DNA of 59,984 bases from Acanthaster planci (GCF_001949145.1 NW_019091391.1:476660-536643), one strand, 5' to 3'. Positions 23,138 to 35,704 are shown, numbered from the stretch's first letter. Notes: generated by a model from the letters alone, not told the origin. Numbers and translations: made by a program.

Positions 23138-26100
23138 ATGGCTGATCAAGGCTCTGCCAGTTTGCTCAATCTCCAATCTGCCGCCATCTTCCTGTTGATT
23201 TTCGTCGTGGTCTTCAAGCTGTTCCGACGTCCAAAGAACCTTCCTCCGGGGCCCTGGCGATGGCCTTTCCTCGGGAACTTCGTGGCGCTGACTCGGTCTG
23301 GGAAACATCCCCACGAGGTGTTGGCGGAGTGGGCCCGGCGGTACGGCGGCGTCATGTCGGTCGGGGTGCCACCGTCGTCACGGTCTGCTGTCATCGTAGT
23401 GAGCGACCTTGACATCGCCAAGGAGTTGCAGTTGAAACAAGGAGATCACCCTATTGACAGGGCCACCTTGCCATTGATGGACACAATTTCAGACACTCGA
23501 GGTAGGCGTAGGAACGACAGCAGCATCTGAACCCGATTTTATCTTGTTCAGTGGAGGGTTAGGCATGGGCCTAAATACTGTCATGACCGTGTACATTGTA
23601 GCGAGTTGCGTCATGAGTGGTGTCATTGTTGGAAACAAATTGGCAGGTGTATGCGCCAGTATGCGCCCTCCATGATTGTACATATAATGAATAGCCCTTT
23701 TCGGAAAAAAAATGTGGCTTCCAGACTCCACTTTTCTCATTATATTTCATCTCAATAAAAATCAGCCATTACAGAAATGCTGGAAACACATGAATTGTGG
23801 ACTGAGAAACATTTACCGATGTTGATGGGAAATACTTAGAAAATTCTCTTCACTCCCCATAGACTGTGTACACAACTGCTGAAGTGGAGTCAGGATGCAA
23901 CATTTTGTCCCCATTTTCTTTCCAAATATGATGCTGGTGCTACTCTCCAAGGTCACTGTACTTCCATAACTGTAAGGATGCTACATCCCAACTATAGCGT
24001 GAGTCCCAACTATAGTTGGGACACTCCCAACTGTAGTGTTGCAGTTGGGCTGGCCCAACTATTGTTGACCAATGTCTGTGGGAAATGTCTCAACATTATC
24101 CAAGTCAATTTGTCTCACACTTGACACAATTCATCTAAAATGTTGCATTTTATCTGTTCATCTCGCCCTATGACTGATGACATGACATTTGTGAACAATA
24201 TGACTTTGGCACATGCTGGGTACGTCGTGCACACAGGACCTCTCTGCTGTGGTTGGGCTGGGGGCTGGCCCAACTGTAGCACTCTAGTTGGGACGGGCCC
24301 AACTATAGTTGGGACTGGTGCTATAGTTGGGGTGAAACAAGGACATGAAGAAGTGCATATCAGAAATGGTGCTACTGCTAGGGCCTACTTTGGTTTCTAT
24401 GCAATTTCTCTGCCGTTACAACTATTTTATTTATCCCCTAAGATTTCACAAGGTCTTTCGGGATACTGTTGATCGGGTGAAACAAGGACATGAAGAAGTG
24501 CGTATCAGAAATGGTGCTAGGGCCTACTTTGGTTTCTATGCAATTTCTCTGCCGTTACAACTATTTTATTTATCCCCTAAGATTTCACAAGGTCTTTCGG
24601 GATATGGTTGATCGGGTGAAACAAGGACATGAAGAAGTGGGTATCAGAAATGGTGCTAGGGCCTACTTTGGTTTCTATGCAATTTCTCTGCCGTTACAAC
24701 TATTTTATTTATCCCCTAAGATTTCACAAGGTCTTTCGGGATGCGGTTGATATACATGTAGGATGGGGGGTTTATTTACATTGTTTTAAACCCATGAAAA
24801 TGGTGAAATTTACGAGAATATTCCTCACCCACACCAGGTAACACGCACAACAGCTGCTCAATCGGTCATGTATATGTATGCAGGCCTATGTCAGTTGAAA
24901 GGTCATCGTTGTCAGCAGTATGACAGCTTTTACCAATAGCAACGTGGCTTTCATCTCTTTATTTTTAGTGTCCTTTTGTTTTCGATTGACAGATGAATTT
25001 TAATTGGTTGCATTGCATGTTGATGGTGTTGACCAACTAAAGTGCAGCTCAATCAATCAAGTGTCAATATTGGTTTTCCATTGGGTATACAGTGACTATT
25101 GAAATGAACACAGAAAGGGAACCTTGGCCTAGTGAACATATTTGGGTGTTGATGTGCATGATCTTGTGGCACGAAAAACCGCTTGTTGATAAAATTAAGG
25201 CCATTAATTTCAAGTTTTATCAAATGTTTGGGCCCTTAACATGATTAGTATCAGGCCACTTCAAAGATTAGCAAAGAGCCTTTAACGTGATTCATTGATT
25301 AATTATATTTTAATCTTGCAAAGAGGCTCTGAATGTGCACGTTACAGCTGACTGAAGTTGTTTTTTGAAACAGGGAGCTTTGTGTGGAGCAAGGGCGAGA
25401 CCGCCAAAGAAGTGAGGCGTTTCGGCCTCGGCGCCTTTCGAAAAATGGGAGTCGGCAAGAAAAGTCTGGAGCACAGGATCAACGAAGAGGCTCGATACCT
25501 AGTGGAACGTATCGAGGCTGAAAAGAATCGGCCCTTTGATCCAAGCCACCCCATCCACAAGGCCGTGTCCAACATCATCTGCTCCATAAATTTTGGGTCC
25601 CGCTTCGATTACGACGACCCAAAATTCAAGAAGTTGCTTGGGAGTTTACAAGTTGTGTTTGAGAGCACAGGAGTTACATCATTGGGAAACTTGTGCCCCC
25701 TTCTCTACTACACCCCACTTTTTGCAAAATTGAGAGAATGCACCAAGTTTAACAGAGAATCTATCACAGCAATAGTTCAGGTACGCACTTGTCTCATGTC
25801 CACCTAACAACCGTTTCTTGTTTTTTGGGAGGTGGAGGGGAGCCAATATGGAGAATTTCCCGTAATCATGGCAGCCTTCCTGATGAGGGAGACTAAAGTT
25901 CAGGGCATTGTGGTTCTTTGAAGTTGTGCTGCGTCTAGGATTTGTTGGGGGAAGCTCAGCCTAGAAATTTCCCCAAAACAGCGCACACTGCCCATTTCCC
26001 CCCCCCCCCCCCNNNNNNNNNNNNNNNNNNNNNNNNNNNNNNNNNNNNNNNNNNNNNNNNNNNNNNNNNNNNNNNNNNNNNNNNNNNNNNNNNNNNNNNN

Positions 26101-29100
26101 NNNNNNNNNNNNNNNNNNNNNNNNNNNNNNNNNNNNNNNNNNNNNNNNNNNNNNNNNNNNNNNNNNNNNNNNNNNNNNNNNNNNNNNNNNNNNNNNNNNN
26201 NNNNNNNNNNNNNNNNNNNNNNCCCAAAAATTTCCCCAAAACAGCGCCCACTTCCCATTTCCCCCCCCCCCCCCCGGACTGGGATGTATGACTAAATCAG
26301 AGCAGGTAGTTTAAAGATGAATAAGATGTATACTTTGTCTTAGGTTTATTTTCTTGTGAGAAAAATCGAGGAAACAAATCAAGGCCCGCTAGAAACCGAC
26401 TTCTTGTGGAAGGCTCAAGCCCCCTCCCCTCCCCAAACTTTGAGAGAATATCTCTTTAAATCAATCCAGGAACATCAAGATTCCTTTGACGAGAACGATT
26501 TCCGGGATATCACCGATATGCGCATTGCGGACATCAGAGAGAAAGAGCGGACTGGGCCTGCTCCGACCATCACCCACCAACACATCTGGCGGGGTATCCT
26601 GGACTTGTTCGGCGCTGGCACGGACACAACTTCAAACACCTTGCTGTGGCTGATATCTTTCATGCTCAAATACCCCGAAGTACAAGATAAGGTATAAAAA
26701 GTGCGCAAATATTTTGCAGATACTCAATATGTAATTTCTTCTTCAAGCAAATTTGAATTTTCAATTCTGATTGGTCCACCCATGGCAACTGTGTGATATT
26801 GTATGGTTCATATAAAAGCCTGCACCATTGCGCTGTTTTTTCACTCCAAAAGCAAAACACGCAGCTGCCACATTGGTAGTAAATTTAAAGGCAGCACATT
26901 TGCGCGCTTATAGATACTGCGTGTCAAATTAACTTGCAGATAAATTTGTTGTCACGCTTGTGGAACACAGAATAATGCAGTGCATCTACATGTATGCCCC
27001 CTGTACCACATGGCCTTGGGCCTTGTGGTGTTCGGGACACAGACGGACTTTTAGTTATCAGACGGGTGCGAGCGACCAGGGATTGGCCAATCAAAATTGA
27101 GAATTCGTGCTTGAAGACAAATGCATTCATTCTCCATTTTTGGAATTTATCACCGCTTTTAGTCAGCGATGTCATAATGTAGGACTGTAGTTGTCAAAAT
27201 GATTCAAAGCTTACAATATTCGTGTACATTTGTGACGCATTGCATTCTGAGCTGTATGGTTTGGACCAAAGCAGCAGGCTTTCCTGCAATGCCGTAATAA
27301 ACCTCAAGTTCTTTGCAAATTCCTTTAGAGCATTAATGTGCAGAAGAATATCGTTGCTAATATTTAAACGATCAGTTCATTAATATCAAAATGTAATAAG
27401 AGTTCATCCCAGCATTGTCGCCATTTTATTCATTTTGTTTTATTTCAACCACATCAAACAGCGACCAAATCACCAATTACAGAATAGTACGTGAAAATTA
27501 AATAATATATTTATGTATAAGAAATTTAATTAACAAATAAATAACTAACACCCCAAAACCCCCAAAATTCAAAAAAGACATTACAATTAAATAATACAAT
27601 TAAAATTGCATGGATAACACAAAAGCTGGACATTTATAAAACATTCCACATCAGATTGGATTATTTAGATAAAACTGCTTGGTAGAGCTGCTTAGGAAAA
27701 TTTCCAAGGCTTGTAACACCGAACACATCACACCTCCCATGGAGTCGGTTGTAGGTCAAGGAGATTCTGGAGACAAAGCCACGCTTTATGACCTCAACAC
27801 GACTCTGTGGGACATGTAAGATTTGCTCGTTAGCAAGCCTTGTCCGTCTGCTAGGTGCATGTAAGTCAAATGGCTTAGCATCGGTGACATTGAGAAGATT
27901 GTGAAAATTTTGCATTTCTGCTAGGTAATACTTACAAAAACACACCCATATGGCTGGATTCCAACTTTGGTCTCTAGTTCTACATGAGAAACTACTTTGG
28001 TGACTGCTATAAAAGCATAAACTCTTGATGACTTACCTCGTTGCCCAATCAATAACTTTGGCTCGTAGATCCAGCAAGAGATTAATGAAGTGGTGGGAAG
28101 CGACCGTCAGCCATCTTGCGGGGACCGTCCCAGCATGCCCTACACCAATGCAGTCATCAATGAAGTCCAGCGCCTACGTACCGTGGCACCGTTTGCTTTG
28201 CCGTACGTGACAACACAAGAGTTGCAGTTACAAGGATACACCATTCCCAAGGGAAGCGGTAAGATGAACACCCTTGTGTATGAAGGATCCTGGACTCCTG
28301 GTCATAACTAATCTCGCTCTCCTTTTTGGTCGATTGGCCAACTAGTCTTTGAACCACCATATACAGGAGGCATGTGGCCTAGTGGTTATGGTTTGTTGCT
28401 TCTGATCATAGCGTCAAGGGTAGGAATCCATCCGGTGGCAGCATGTTGTGATCCTGGGCAAGTCACTTTACCCCTATGTGCCTCTCTCCACCCAGGAGAA
28501 AATGGGTACCTTTGAGGGCAGACACGGTTATGTTAAGCCATTTGCGCCGAAATCTCAGGGAGCTGAGATGGTTTCAGCAATGTTCATACTTGTGCGAGCC
28601 CAATGTGCAGGGATAATAATGGCACTTTGAAACGTTGTGGAAAGCGCATTACAAACGTTGTAATTATTATATTATTATCTAAAGCGGATTTTGACTGTGA
28701 CATAAACCCCAACACTCCTCAGTCCTCCAACAGGTGAAGGATTGAGAAGGGTTAGGGTTAATAGTAAGATGCAGAGTTCCCTTTGATACTGATATGTTTG
28801 ATCTATTTCAAAATATCTCAATTACTTTGCTTTTCCCTTCCATCTCCATCTGTTTTTAAGTGTGAGGTGGTTAAATGGTCGCTAAAATCAGTGAGGTGGG
28901 CTGCCTCACAGTTGAATAGGCAGGGGAAACCCTGGTACCATCAGAGGCCACCTTTAGTGATTTTTCTGAAATCTTTATTCAACTGTTATAGGTGTGATTA
29001 TAAATCTATGGGCGATGATGAACGACCCCAAGGTTTGGGATCGGCCAGAGGAGTTCAACCCCGGACGTTTCCTGAGCAAAGACGGCAAGACAATGATCCA

Positions 29101-29702
29101 GCACGAAGCGTTCATACCATTCTCCCAAGGTAAGCTTTGCAAGATACATGTTCGTCAAATTTCTCTCTCGAATCACACGCCAGTATATTTTGTCTTGCAG
29201 GAACAGGGAAATTCACTGTATAGTGCGCCACAAAGAGGCCACCATGGAGAAGGTATCTTTCGCCGGGCATTCTGGGTAAAGGTTGAGTCTGTTGCCACAG
29301 GGACTTGTAGTTCGCAGACCAGCATAGGAGAATTATGTTTGAATATCAGTTCCAGAAATTGGATGGCATAATTGCGTACGCTTTGTGAAAAGACAACTTG
29401 AAGATTCAGAGCACTAGATTACTTCCTGTACTCGAAACTGTTTTGTCGTGGTTGGTTTGTGTAGCTGTTTGGCTGTACTCGAACTGCTCCTAACAAACAG
29501 ACATCCTTCTTTTCGATTCCCAGGTCGTCGGAGTTGTCTAGGCGAAGGGCTAGCCAAGATGGAGCTGTTCCTCTTCGCTACTAACCTCTTCCAGTGGTTC
29601 ACATTTATGCTACCGCCAGGGGCGCCTACACCAGCATTGAAGGGGATCAGTCATTTCACCTTTGTTCCGGAGCCGTTTAGAGTATGCGCAGTTAAACGCT
29701 AG
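23138..29702 (+). CDS. Cytochrome P450, CYP2-type, copy D (complete)
   Basis: Six coding exons: 23138-23501, 25374-25780, 26470-26691, 28069-28258, 28992-29129 and 29524-29702; 1500 nt, 499 residues, phases consistent, stop TAG at 29700-29702. Start MADQGSAS, hydrophobic anchor, PPGP hinge, I-helix AGTDTT intact with Asp309, K-helix [13 protein letters not shown], heme loop [12 protein letters not shown] with Cys445. The Thr of FSTG is Gln here, unique in the array, and the exon 6 tail diverges (APTPALKG). Introns are crowded with insertions: a MITE and tandem repeat (intron 1), a gap (intron 2), a foldback (intron 3), and LINE and SINE pieces (introns 3 and 4). Intron 5 is short (394 bp). 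It lies next to the only intact protease gene, so it may hold the ancestral 3' context of the array. Confidence 0.92.
23987..24331. mobile_element. MITE-like element with about 70-bp inverted ends, P450 D intron 1
   Basis: The left arm (23987-24056) and right arm (24261-24331, inverted) align closely. Each begins CCCAACTATAGC and itself contains the palindrome CCCAACTATAGTTGGG. No target-site duplication is obvious. Interior non-coding. Confidence 0.75.
24332..24751. repeat. Three tandem copies of a 139-145 bp unit
   Basis: Units start at 24332, 24477 and 24616 with GTGAAACAAGGACATGAAG. The first is 6 bp longer; otherwise they are nearly identical. Spacings of 145 and 139 are not multiples of three, so the frames across them are not one protein. 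It starts exactly where the neighbouring MITE ends. Confidence 0.9.
26013..26222. other. Assembly gap (210 N) flanked by duplicated poly-C block
   Basis: Both sides end in the same roughly 45-base phrase (TTTCCCCAAAACAGCGC, then a C run of 14-16). Copy C has the phrase once at the equivalent place. Intron 2 of P450 D. Confidence 0.95.
26741..27116. mobile_element. Foldback MITE in intron 3 of P450 D
   Basis: Homologue of 17638-18046: inverted ends CTTCAAGCAA and TTGAAG, with TCAATTCTGATTGGTCC inside. More decayed than the copy in gene C. Confidence 0.7.
27430..27945 (-). mobile_element. LINE-type retrotransposon 3' end fragment
   Basis: An open frame at 27661-27945 (minus) contains LANEQILHVPQSRVEVIKRG and, later, SLGNFPKQLYQ. 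This resembles the conserved tail after the reverse transcriptase of many non-LTR elements (a VPRSR-like motif, then a YNxLP-like stretch). About 230 bp of AT-rich sequence follows as a 3' UTR. It is absent from the other P450 copies, so it inserted into D after duplication. Family assignment is by motif memory only. Confidence 0.6.
28365..28677 (+). mobile_element. tRNA-derived SINE (MIR/CORE-like layout)
   Basis: The 5' end carries an A box TGGCCTAGTGG (28375-28385) and a worn B box GGTAGGAATCC (28419-28429). Next comes a central block with ATCCTGGGCAAGTCACTTTA, which resembles the core of MIR-type SINEs. The 3' end has GGAAAGCGCATTACAAACG and a TTATTATATTATTA tail. Within intron 4 of P450 D. 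Confidence 0.75.
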
Positions 29703-30660
29703 GCTTGAAAAAAGCTGTTTGAAGATTGATTGGTCCAAACTTTCAGAGACTGATATTGTCTGTGCTTTTATTTTGCTACGACAGAATTGAACCATACCAT
29801 TTTGAGTCCTCGTAGATGTATTTGAAATCAGATTCAACTCTTTCCAGTATACATGAAGTTTTTGTGATCATTATTTACTTACGTATACACAATAGCAGCC
29901 GTGAACGATGTTTTTTTATATAGCCTCAGAGAAACTCTTTCTTTTCTGTAATGTCTCAGGTATCTGAAATGTATTCAGTTTTGCCTACAGAAGCATGTCA
30001 GATCGGTAGCGTTTGATGTTTTGAGCAAGACAAGAAAAAATTATAAAAATCGAGAAAATCTTCATTCCTGACATGCCCATCCCTTGGGGAATTAGATGAC
30101 TCGAAATTTTGATAAAGTTGTTGGATTTTTCTCTGTAAAATGATTAAAACGGAAATGGTAAGCAGATTTCAAAGACAAGCCTGGCTAAGGATCTGCATTT
30201 GACGGCATGTCGTAATTTTATTCTCTTTAAATTGTTATGGCTTCAATCTAATTTCTAAAAGATCCGAAGACCTGTTTACAGGTTTGCAGAGTTACTGAGA
30301 AATCTTACTCGCGGAAACAAAAGAACCAGCCACCTTGTGACCAGTCAGGAATAATGAGCCTCGAGCTAGACCAAGATGGGGCTCAGTTTTCCTGGCAACG
30401 CAGGCTCCTTTGGCAGGAACTGTACTTAGCTGGTTCTCAAGCGACCATGAAATGCACACGTTACGGTCGCATGACTACCAACAAACTGAGCGCTCCCGAC
30501 CAACATGACTCTTTTCAACCAATGAGGGGGTGCTTCAGCTCGAGGTGGATACGCACTCGCACGCCCACTCAACGTACACAGAACCCGATTAAGTGCATAC
30601 TTAAGCCTGATATCCCATGCAAGAATTTGTACGTGTCAAAATTATTTACAAGTAGGCTAC
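29703..30660. other. 3' flank of P450 D
   Basis: No gene supported. A 139-codon open frame at 30354-30773 lacks family resemblance and runs into a dispersed repeat. Confidence 0.4.
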
Positions 30661-31054
30661 AGAGGGAATTCACATTAGCTTCTACTGCGCATATCTGCAT
30701 CGAAACCGAGGCTCTCTGTGTTGAACAGTACATGCAGTATCCGGTTCGTAAGTGTGACACCACTTCAGTTTAAACCACGCCCACTGCACAAGATAAACGA
30801 CCATCACAGATACGTTAGTTGGCGGTAAATTGGCGTTATTTTTTTCTTTTGATTTTACGTGTCAAGTAATCCTGGAAGACTCTTCCACAAAAGACTGAAT
30901 ATAACATACCTTTATGTACATGTATTTTGTGTCTTAACTCCTTACTTTCAATCGTCTGATCGTATTAAGAATTGAAGCTGACACATACAACCTCGTTCTC
31001 AAACGTGGAAGTGCGCAGATAGATGCTAAAAGCTTCGTATTGGGATCCCTCCAT
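30661..31054. repeat. Direct repeat, left copy (mate 36910-37340)
   Basis: About 400 bases matching 36910-37340 in the same orientation: CACATTAGCT, ACCGAGGCTCTCTGTGTTGAA, ATCGTCTGATCGTATTAAG, ATTGGGATCC. The pair brackets the protease gene. Confidence 0.8.
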
Positions 31055-31286
31055 ACATAATTCTTTAAAGTTCTTTGGCGTAATTTTTAACCAGGTGGCA
31101 TACCTTTGCCTATGGAAACCGCATACGTCTAATGCACGCGATCTAGGATGTCCTTGGTAAAAAGAAATCAGACGTAAGTCTTTAAAATATTTAATATAGT
31201 ATAAATAAATAAGTGCCACTGACACACTGCTTGCTTAAAAGAAGTTTATGCAATAAATAATCCTAATTTAAATGAAGTCTTGATGG

Positions 31287-33314
31287 TTAAACTGCACATC
31301 TTCCAGTTATCTTTTTGTCGATCCAGTTCACAAACTTGTCGACCCTCGTGTAAACGCCCGGCGCAGGATCGGTGGGTGATTGGCTACAGAACTGATTACT
31401 GCCCCATGACGTCACGCCCCAGAGTTTCCATCTCCCGTCCACTGATTGGCAGACGAGTGGACCCCCGCTGTCGCCTTTGCACGTGTCTGGACGTCGTTCG
31501 CCTCCCATGTAGCCGGCGCATATCATTCTGCCTGTGAGGGTGAAACCGTACGCATCGCGACACGTTTTTGTACTGAGCAGAGGCACCCTTGCTTCTCTCA
31601 GCTCAGAGGGAAGTCTTCCGAGGAGAAGACTTTGGAAACCTGTAAAAAGAAAATGTTCTATATATTAGTACGAGGGGAAAAAGTTTAGCAAAAAAATATG
31701 AAAATATGCAAGTGCCTTTAACAACAGCCAATGCAAACGGAATGGGCTGATAAACACTTTTCTTTACCACAGCACATTATGTGACATCAACCTGCTCTGT
31801 GCCATTTGAATGGTCGAAACCTCAACTTAGGTTCAAGGGTGAATGTGTTGATAACATAATGAAGACTGTATAACACTCTATACCCCAAACAAGTACTTTT
31901 TATCCAGTTCGTAAGAATAGAACTTTTTCCACCCACTTCACTAGATTGCGCTAAATGTAAACAATAGCACCACGTGTGGACGGCCTTGGCCACGGTGATC
32001 GCATATATTCCTACGGGCAGCTTCAACAACGTGTAAGCGCACGTGCGAATGCTGCATGCTTGACTAGTTTATCTTGGATAGATTATCATCACAACATTAT
32101 GTACCCGTTACCATCACAACACATCATAGGTCCTGCACGATTGTGACATCGCAAGAAAAAGCTCTATACGCTCTAAAAAAAACTCCAAGGTCAGGCTGAC
32201 CCTGGTGATTTTAGATGTACTGTCACTTCAGTTTAAGCTCTGCTCACTGCACATGATAGAGTTATGTGGCTTCATGGAACCGGATGTTAACGCGCAATTT
32301 GGGTGTCAGTCCAGTTGGAGCCTGTAATCGGTGGTGCGTGAGCATGTTTGACGGAGTCACGAACAAGAATGGCTTGTAGACAGACAAACGGACCAGTAAA
32401 AATGGGCCAGTTTGGTATTTCATAAAGCTAAGGTCTTTCGGGAACAAAAGGCGCGTGAGTCATCTTATGGCTGCGCTGGTAGGACGGACTATCGCGCGCG
32501 CGTAGTTCTTCCCGAATGGCCTTGTACTGGGCATGCGCTGTTAGAATACCGAACTGGCTCATTAGCATCTTACTTGTGTAACCCCAGCCAGTGACCACGC
32601 ATGTCGTGCCCGCGCCAAATTCACGCCGTTGTGGCAAACACGCTGGTGCCACGTGCTTGTTGAAAAAAACGCCTCGGGCAGAGATAGACTCCGTTGCAGC
32701 CGTCTTGAGCCTCAGGAGTGATATGTCGTAGTCGTAGTTGGCTCCTTGTCTGTACTTCTTGTGCACGTGTGAGCACGCAATAGGATACGTCTGCGCACTC
32801 GACTCTGGGAGAGTACGGCTACGACTACCAAGGCGGACCATGACCTCAGCAATGTCATATCTGGAAACAAGTTTAAAACTTAATACTCAGACGTTTTTGT
32901 ATATAAATAACAATGGGAGACTTAGAGACGCTTGGTGGCGACAAACATACTGTTTTTTTACCAGTTGTGAGCATGCGCGCATTGATCGTCTACTCTCCCA
33001 TCACTGGTGCAGCGTTTTAAGCTAAATACCTGCGAAATGAAAATGTGAGTGAACGGCAGTTTGTCAGCTTGAAGCACTCTCTTTTTTAAAAAAACGTGAC
33101 GTTCGCCCTCCTTCAGTTACACTCCCTGTTTCCTGAGTAGGGAAAGGGAAGACTTACGAGTCGAAGCAATGAGCTGCAGTCAGGACGTGGTCTCTGTCAA
33201 CCAGTGTGCCACCGCAGAGGTGGCGGCCCGTCTTTTTGACGAAAAGCTCGGCTTGCCAGGGCCAGTGATCCTCCGCAACATTACCGTCAACGATCCTCGT
33301 GGTACCGCATCGTC
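31287..33314 (-). CDS. Trypsin-like serine protease (catalytic domain, 3 exons)
   Basis: S1-family endopeptidase. Minus-strand exons in coding order: 33158-33314, 32574-32860 and 31287-31639, with GT-AG borders and matching phases; stop TAA at 31287-31289. Exon one has [10 protein letters not shown], the activation cleavage site with a preceding Cys, and TAAHC with the catalytic His. The middle exon has [10 protein letters not shown] with the Asp, and ACLPQ, whose Cys would pair with the prodomain Cys as in two-chain proteases. The last exon has [10 protein letters not shown], with the catalytic Ser and the Asp six residues before it that gives cleavage after Lys/Arg. The domain is full length and unbroken. 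The first exon enters with one base from an upstream exon, so a signal or stalk region is missing from this model. Degraded copies of its last exon follow P450 A, B and C. Confidence 0.88.
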
Positions 33315-33769
33315 CTGAACACAAAAAAGATAGAGCCCTCTCAGTTCTTTAGAACGGTGGTTGCTACAAGAAGAAGAAGTTCGTCTTGTTTATCTCTGAC
33401 TTGCGTTTTTCCTGGCAGAAAATTAACTCATGGAAGTGTATTTATAAAGGGACCTCATCCCTCATGAAGGAACTTTTATGGGCAAAAGAAAAGACAAAAT
33501 TCTTCAGCGTCATGTTGCAGTGTTTGTATTTCCTCTTATAAAATACCGATTTTCTCTGGGAACATTCGAAGTGGAGGACTTCAAATCAGACGAAACCCAT
33601 CTTGACGGACAACAGCGCCAAGAATTGCAGAAAATACTCAAATATTTAAATCAGTGGACACTTCGCACTTTGAAAAACGTTAGATTCGAAGTAATAGCAT
33701 TCGGGTGGCACGTGATATTATTTCAGTTAATCGGTGGATCTGGACGAGATGCTGATTGTTGTCACTAAC

Positions 33770-33899
33770 CTGTGGCCGTCCCGACAACCGTTTCGCCGGT
33801 GTCTGTTGGCGCTATCGTCAGCCACTCCTGTCCAGTCATACCAATTATTTTGTCCTGCCTCATTTGATCGTCTCCAGATCCAAGTACTGCGGCCTTCAT
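33770..33899 (-). CDS. Possible upstream exon of the protease
   Basis: On the minus strand an ATG at 33899-33897 opens 43 codons (starting MKAAVLGSGDD, ending VVGTAT) plus one G, then a donor GTTAGT. That single G fits the two-base start of exon 33158-33314, giving GTATGRCG. Phase fits, but there is no signal peptide and no similarity to lean on. The overlapping frame (DFDEG... NNWYDW) looks faintly MAM-like but leaves the wrong phase. Confidence 0.25.
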
Positions 33900-35047
33900 C
33901 AAAATCGGGGAGAACCATTAAGAGTCTTCAAATATGCTTTGGTAATTGTTGTCTTGGAGGAAAGAGATTAACTAGAACCTCTCTTGAAAATCCAAGAGAA
34001 CTGATACCATTTTGGTAATTTGGGTATTTGATAAGGTACGAGGTTGGGGTGCTTATCAAGCGTTTATAATTACACTACACAAACGTGTAACCGCAGAACG
34101 AGAGAAACTAATCACAATTAAACGAAGCGAACAAGAGAAAGCACAGAAAATCGCAACTTTAATTTACAACTCACCATGTTTTCTGTGTCTCTTTGCACAT
34201 CGCTGTGATTGGGTGGAGCCCGGCAGGTGGCGCAAACAAACAGAAGACACATGCAGACAATTTGACAACAATTGCAACACAAGCAAGGCATCATTGAGCG
34301 TGAAGTGTAAGGATCAGAACTTTGCCAGAGGATAACGATTGTTACAGCTTTGTCGGCCAGGTCTGATGGAGAGAATTCATACCAAATTGAGTTGTGAAGG
34401 TGCTGCCGTCGACGTTGAACGAGATTTGAGCATCGCAGTGGCAATGCACCCATTTTATAGTCTCAAACCAACCTCGCCCAAACCTGGATGTAGAAAAGAA
34501 CAAGTTGACATGGCCAAGGTCATGGCCTACAGGTCACCTTCTGCGAAACATGGGTATCCGACCTGCAGTCATATATGTAAAACACTTTTCTTCAGGGCGG
34601 AAAGACTGCCACACGGACAGACTGCTTGGTATCCGCTAAACGTATATACCACGTGATCTCCCGCTTCCCTTGGCGGGAAAACGTCATCTGTTTTCCTAGT
34701 AAAGGCAGGAAAAAAGGAAGTATTGTCTGTGGAAAACATTACATCATGCTACAAAATAAAACAAAGAAATCAAGTACATCTTTTGTCCAGACTTTTGACG
34801 ACCTGTTACAAATAAATTACAAATTTCAGGTTTAGGGAACATAATCTTTACTGATAGTTTTAAGGGTTGCAGGATTGAGAAAGGTGCTCGAGGGTAAACT
34901 GTTATTAAGAATGAGCAGGCAACTTATACCGCCTGCCCTACCTGTATATACGTGTATAGTTACGCTTACATCGTATATCACAAGGTGTGAAACGAAGACC
35001 AGACGATCCGCATGTATCTTGTTTATGGCAATACGGGCGATCCAATG
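33900..35047. other. Intergenic, no gene seen
   Basis: Several open frames under 115 codons, none with recognisable motifs or paired splice sites. Confidence 0.4.
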
Positions 35048-35704
35048 TATGGTGGCCCTGGAGGGACATCGTCAATATTGGCGTCATTATTTGCGACCAA
35101 ATTCACGACTCGCTCTCTGGTCGCGAATATTTCCGTCAATATGTGACCAAATTCACGACTCGTTGTATCTCTGGCACGGACGTATATAAAAAACCTGGGC
35201 TTGCAACGACTTTATATGAAGAAGAAGCCAACCAGCGGCCATTTTCTATTGACGTCAGGAAGAACAAAGGCGGGCATTGCCAGGAAAGCTTTGTATTCGG
35301 CTCGGTAAAATGGCCGCGAGTGGATTCAGTGATCTCTACAAGCTGATTAAGGGTATTGCGAGTCCAGATTTTATTAAACACGTCCTTGATCTCTGGTCGC
35401 AGGTATTGCCGCGAATGTTTTTCCCAGCCAGCTATAGGCGGAAGTGTTCACGCGCACGGGCAATGACCTACATTTTTCGGCTTGATCTCAAGTCGTTATT
35501 CAGCTGGGCAGTTTTGGCACAACCCAGGGGACACAATGTTAAAAAGCACTGTGTCTAGAGCCGGGCAACTTCTCTGTCTACTTGGCTTGCTGGGGAAAAA
35601 TCACGGTAGTATCATTTGCGACCAGAAATGCAACGAGCCGTGATTTGGTTGCAAATATTGGCGTCAGTATTGACGATTAGCGATGTCCCTCCGGGGTTAC
35701 CATA
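35048..35704. mobile_element. Foldback element (about 650 bp)
   Basis: The left arm from TATGGTGGCCCTGGAGGGAC and the right arm (inverted TATGGTAACCCCGGAGGGAC) align for about 100 bases, through GACATCG, TTTGC(G/A)ACCAAAT and TCTGGTCGC. The left side also has a tandem copy of GACCAAATTCACGACTCG (near 35096 and 35144). Confidence 0.65.

Noticed and set aside
24345-24841. Repeated YFGFYAISLPLQLFYLSP open frames
   Set aside because: They arise from a tandem repeat with unit length not divisible by three, inside an intron.
30354-30773. 139-codon open frame after P450 D
   Set aside because: Unrelated to known motifs and partly inside a dispersed repeat whose other copy is not open.
33727-33918. 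MAM-like reading (DFDEG...NNWYDW) as protease stalk
   Set aside because: Lacks the MAM cysteines and leaves a splice phase incompatible with the next protease exon.
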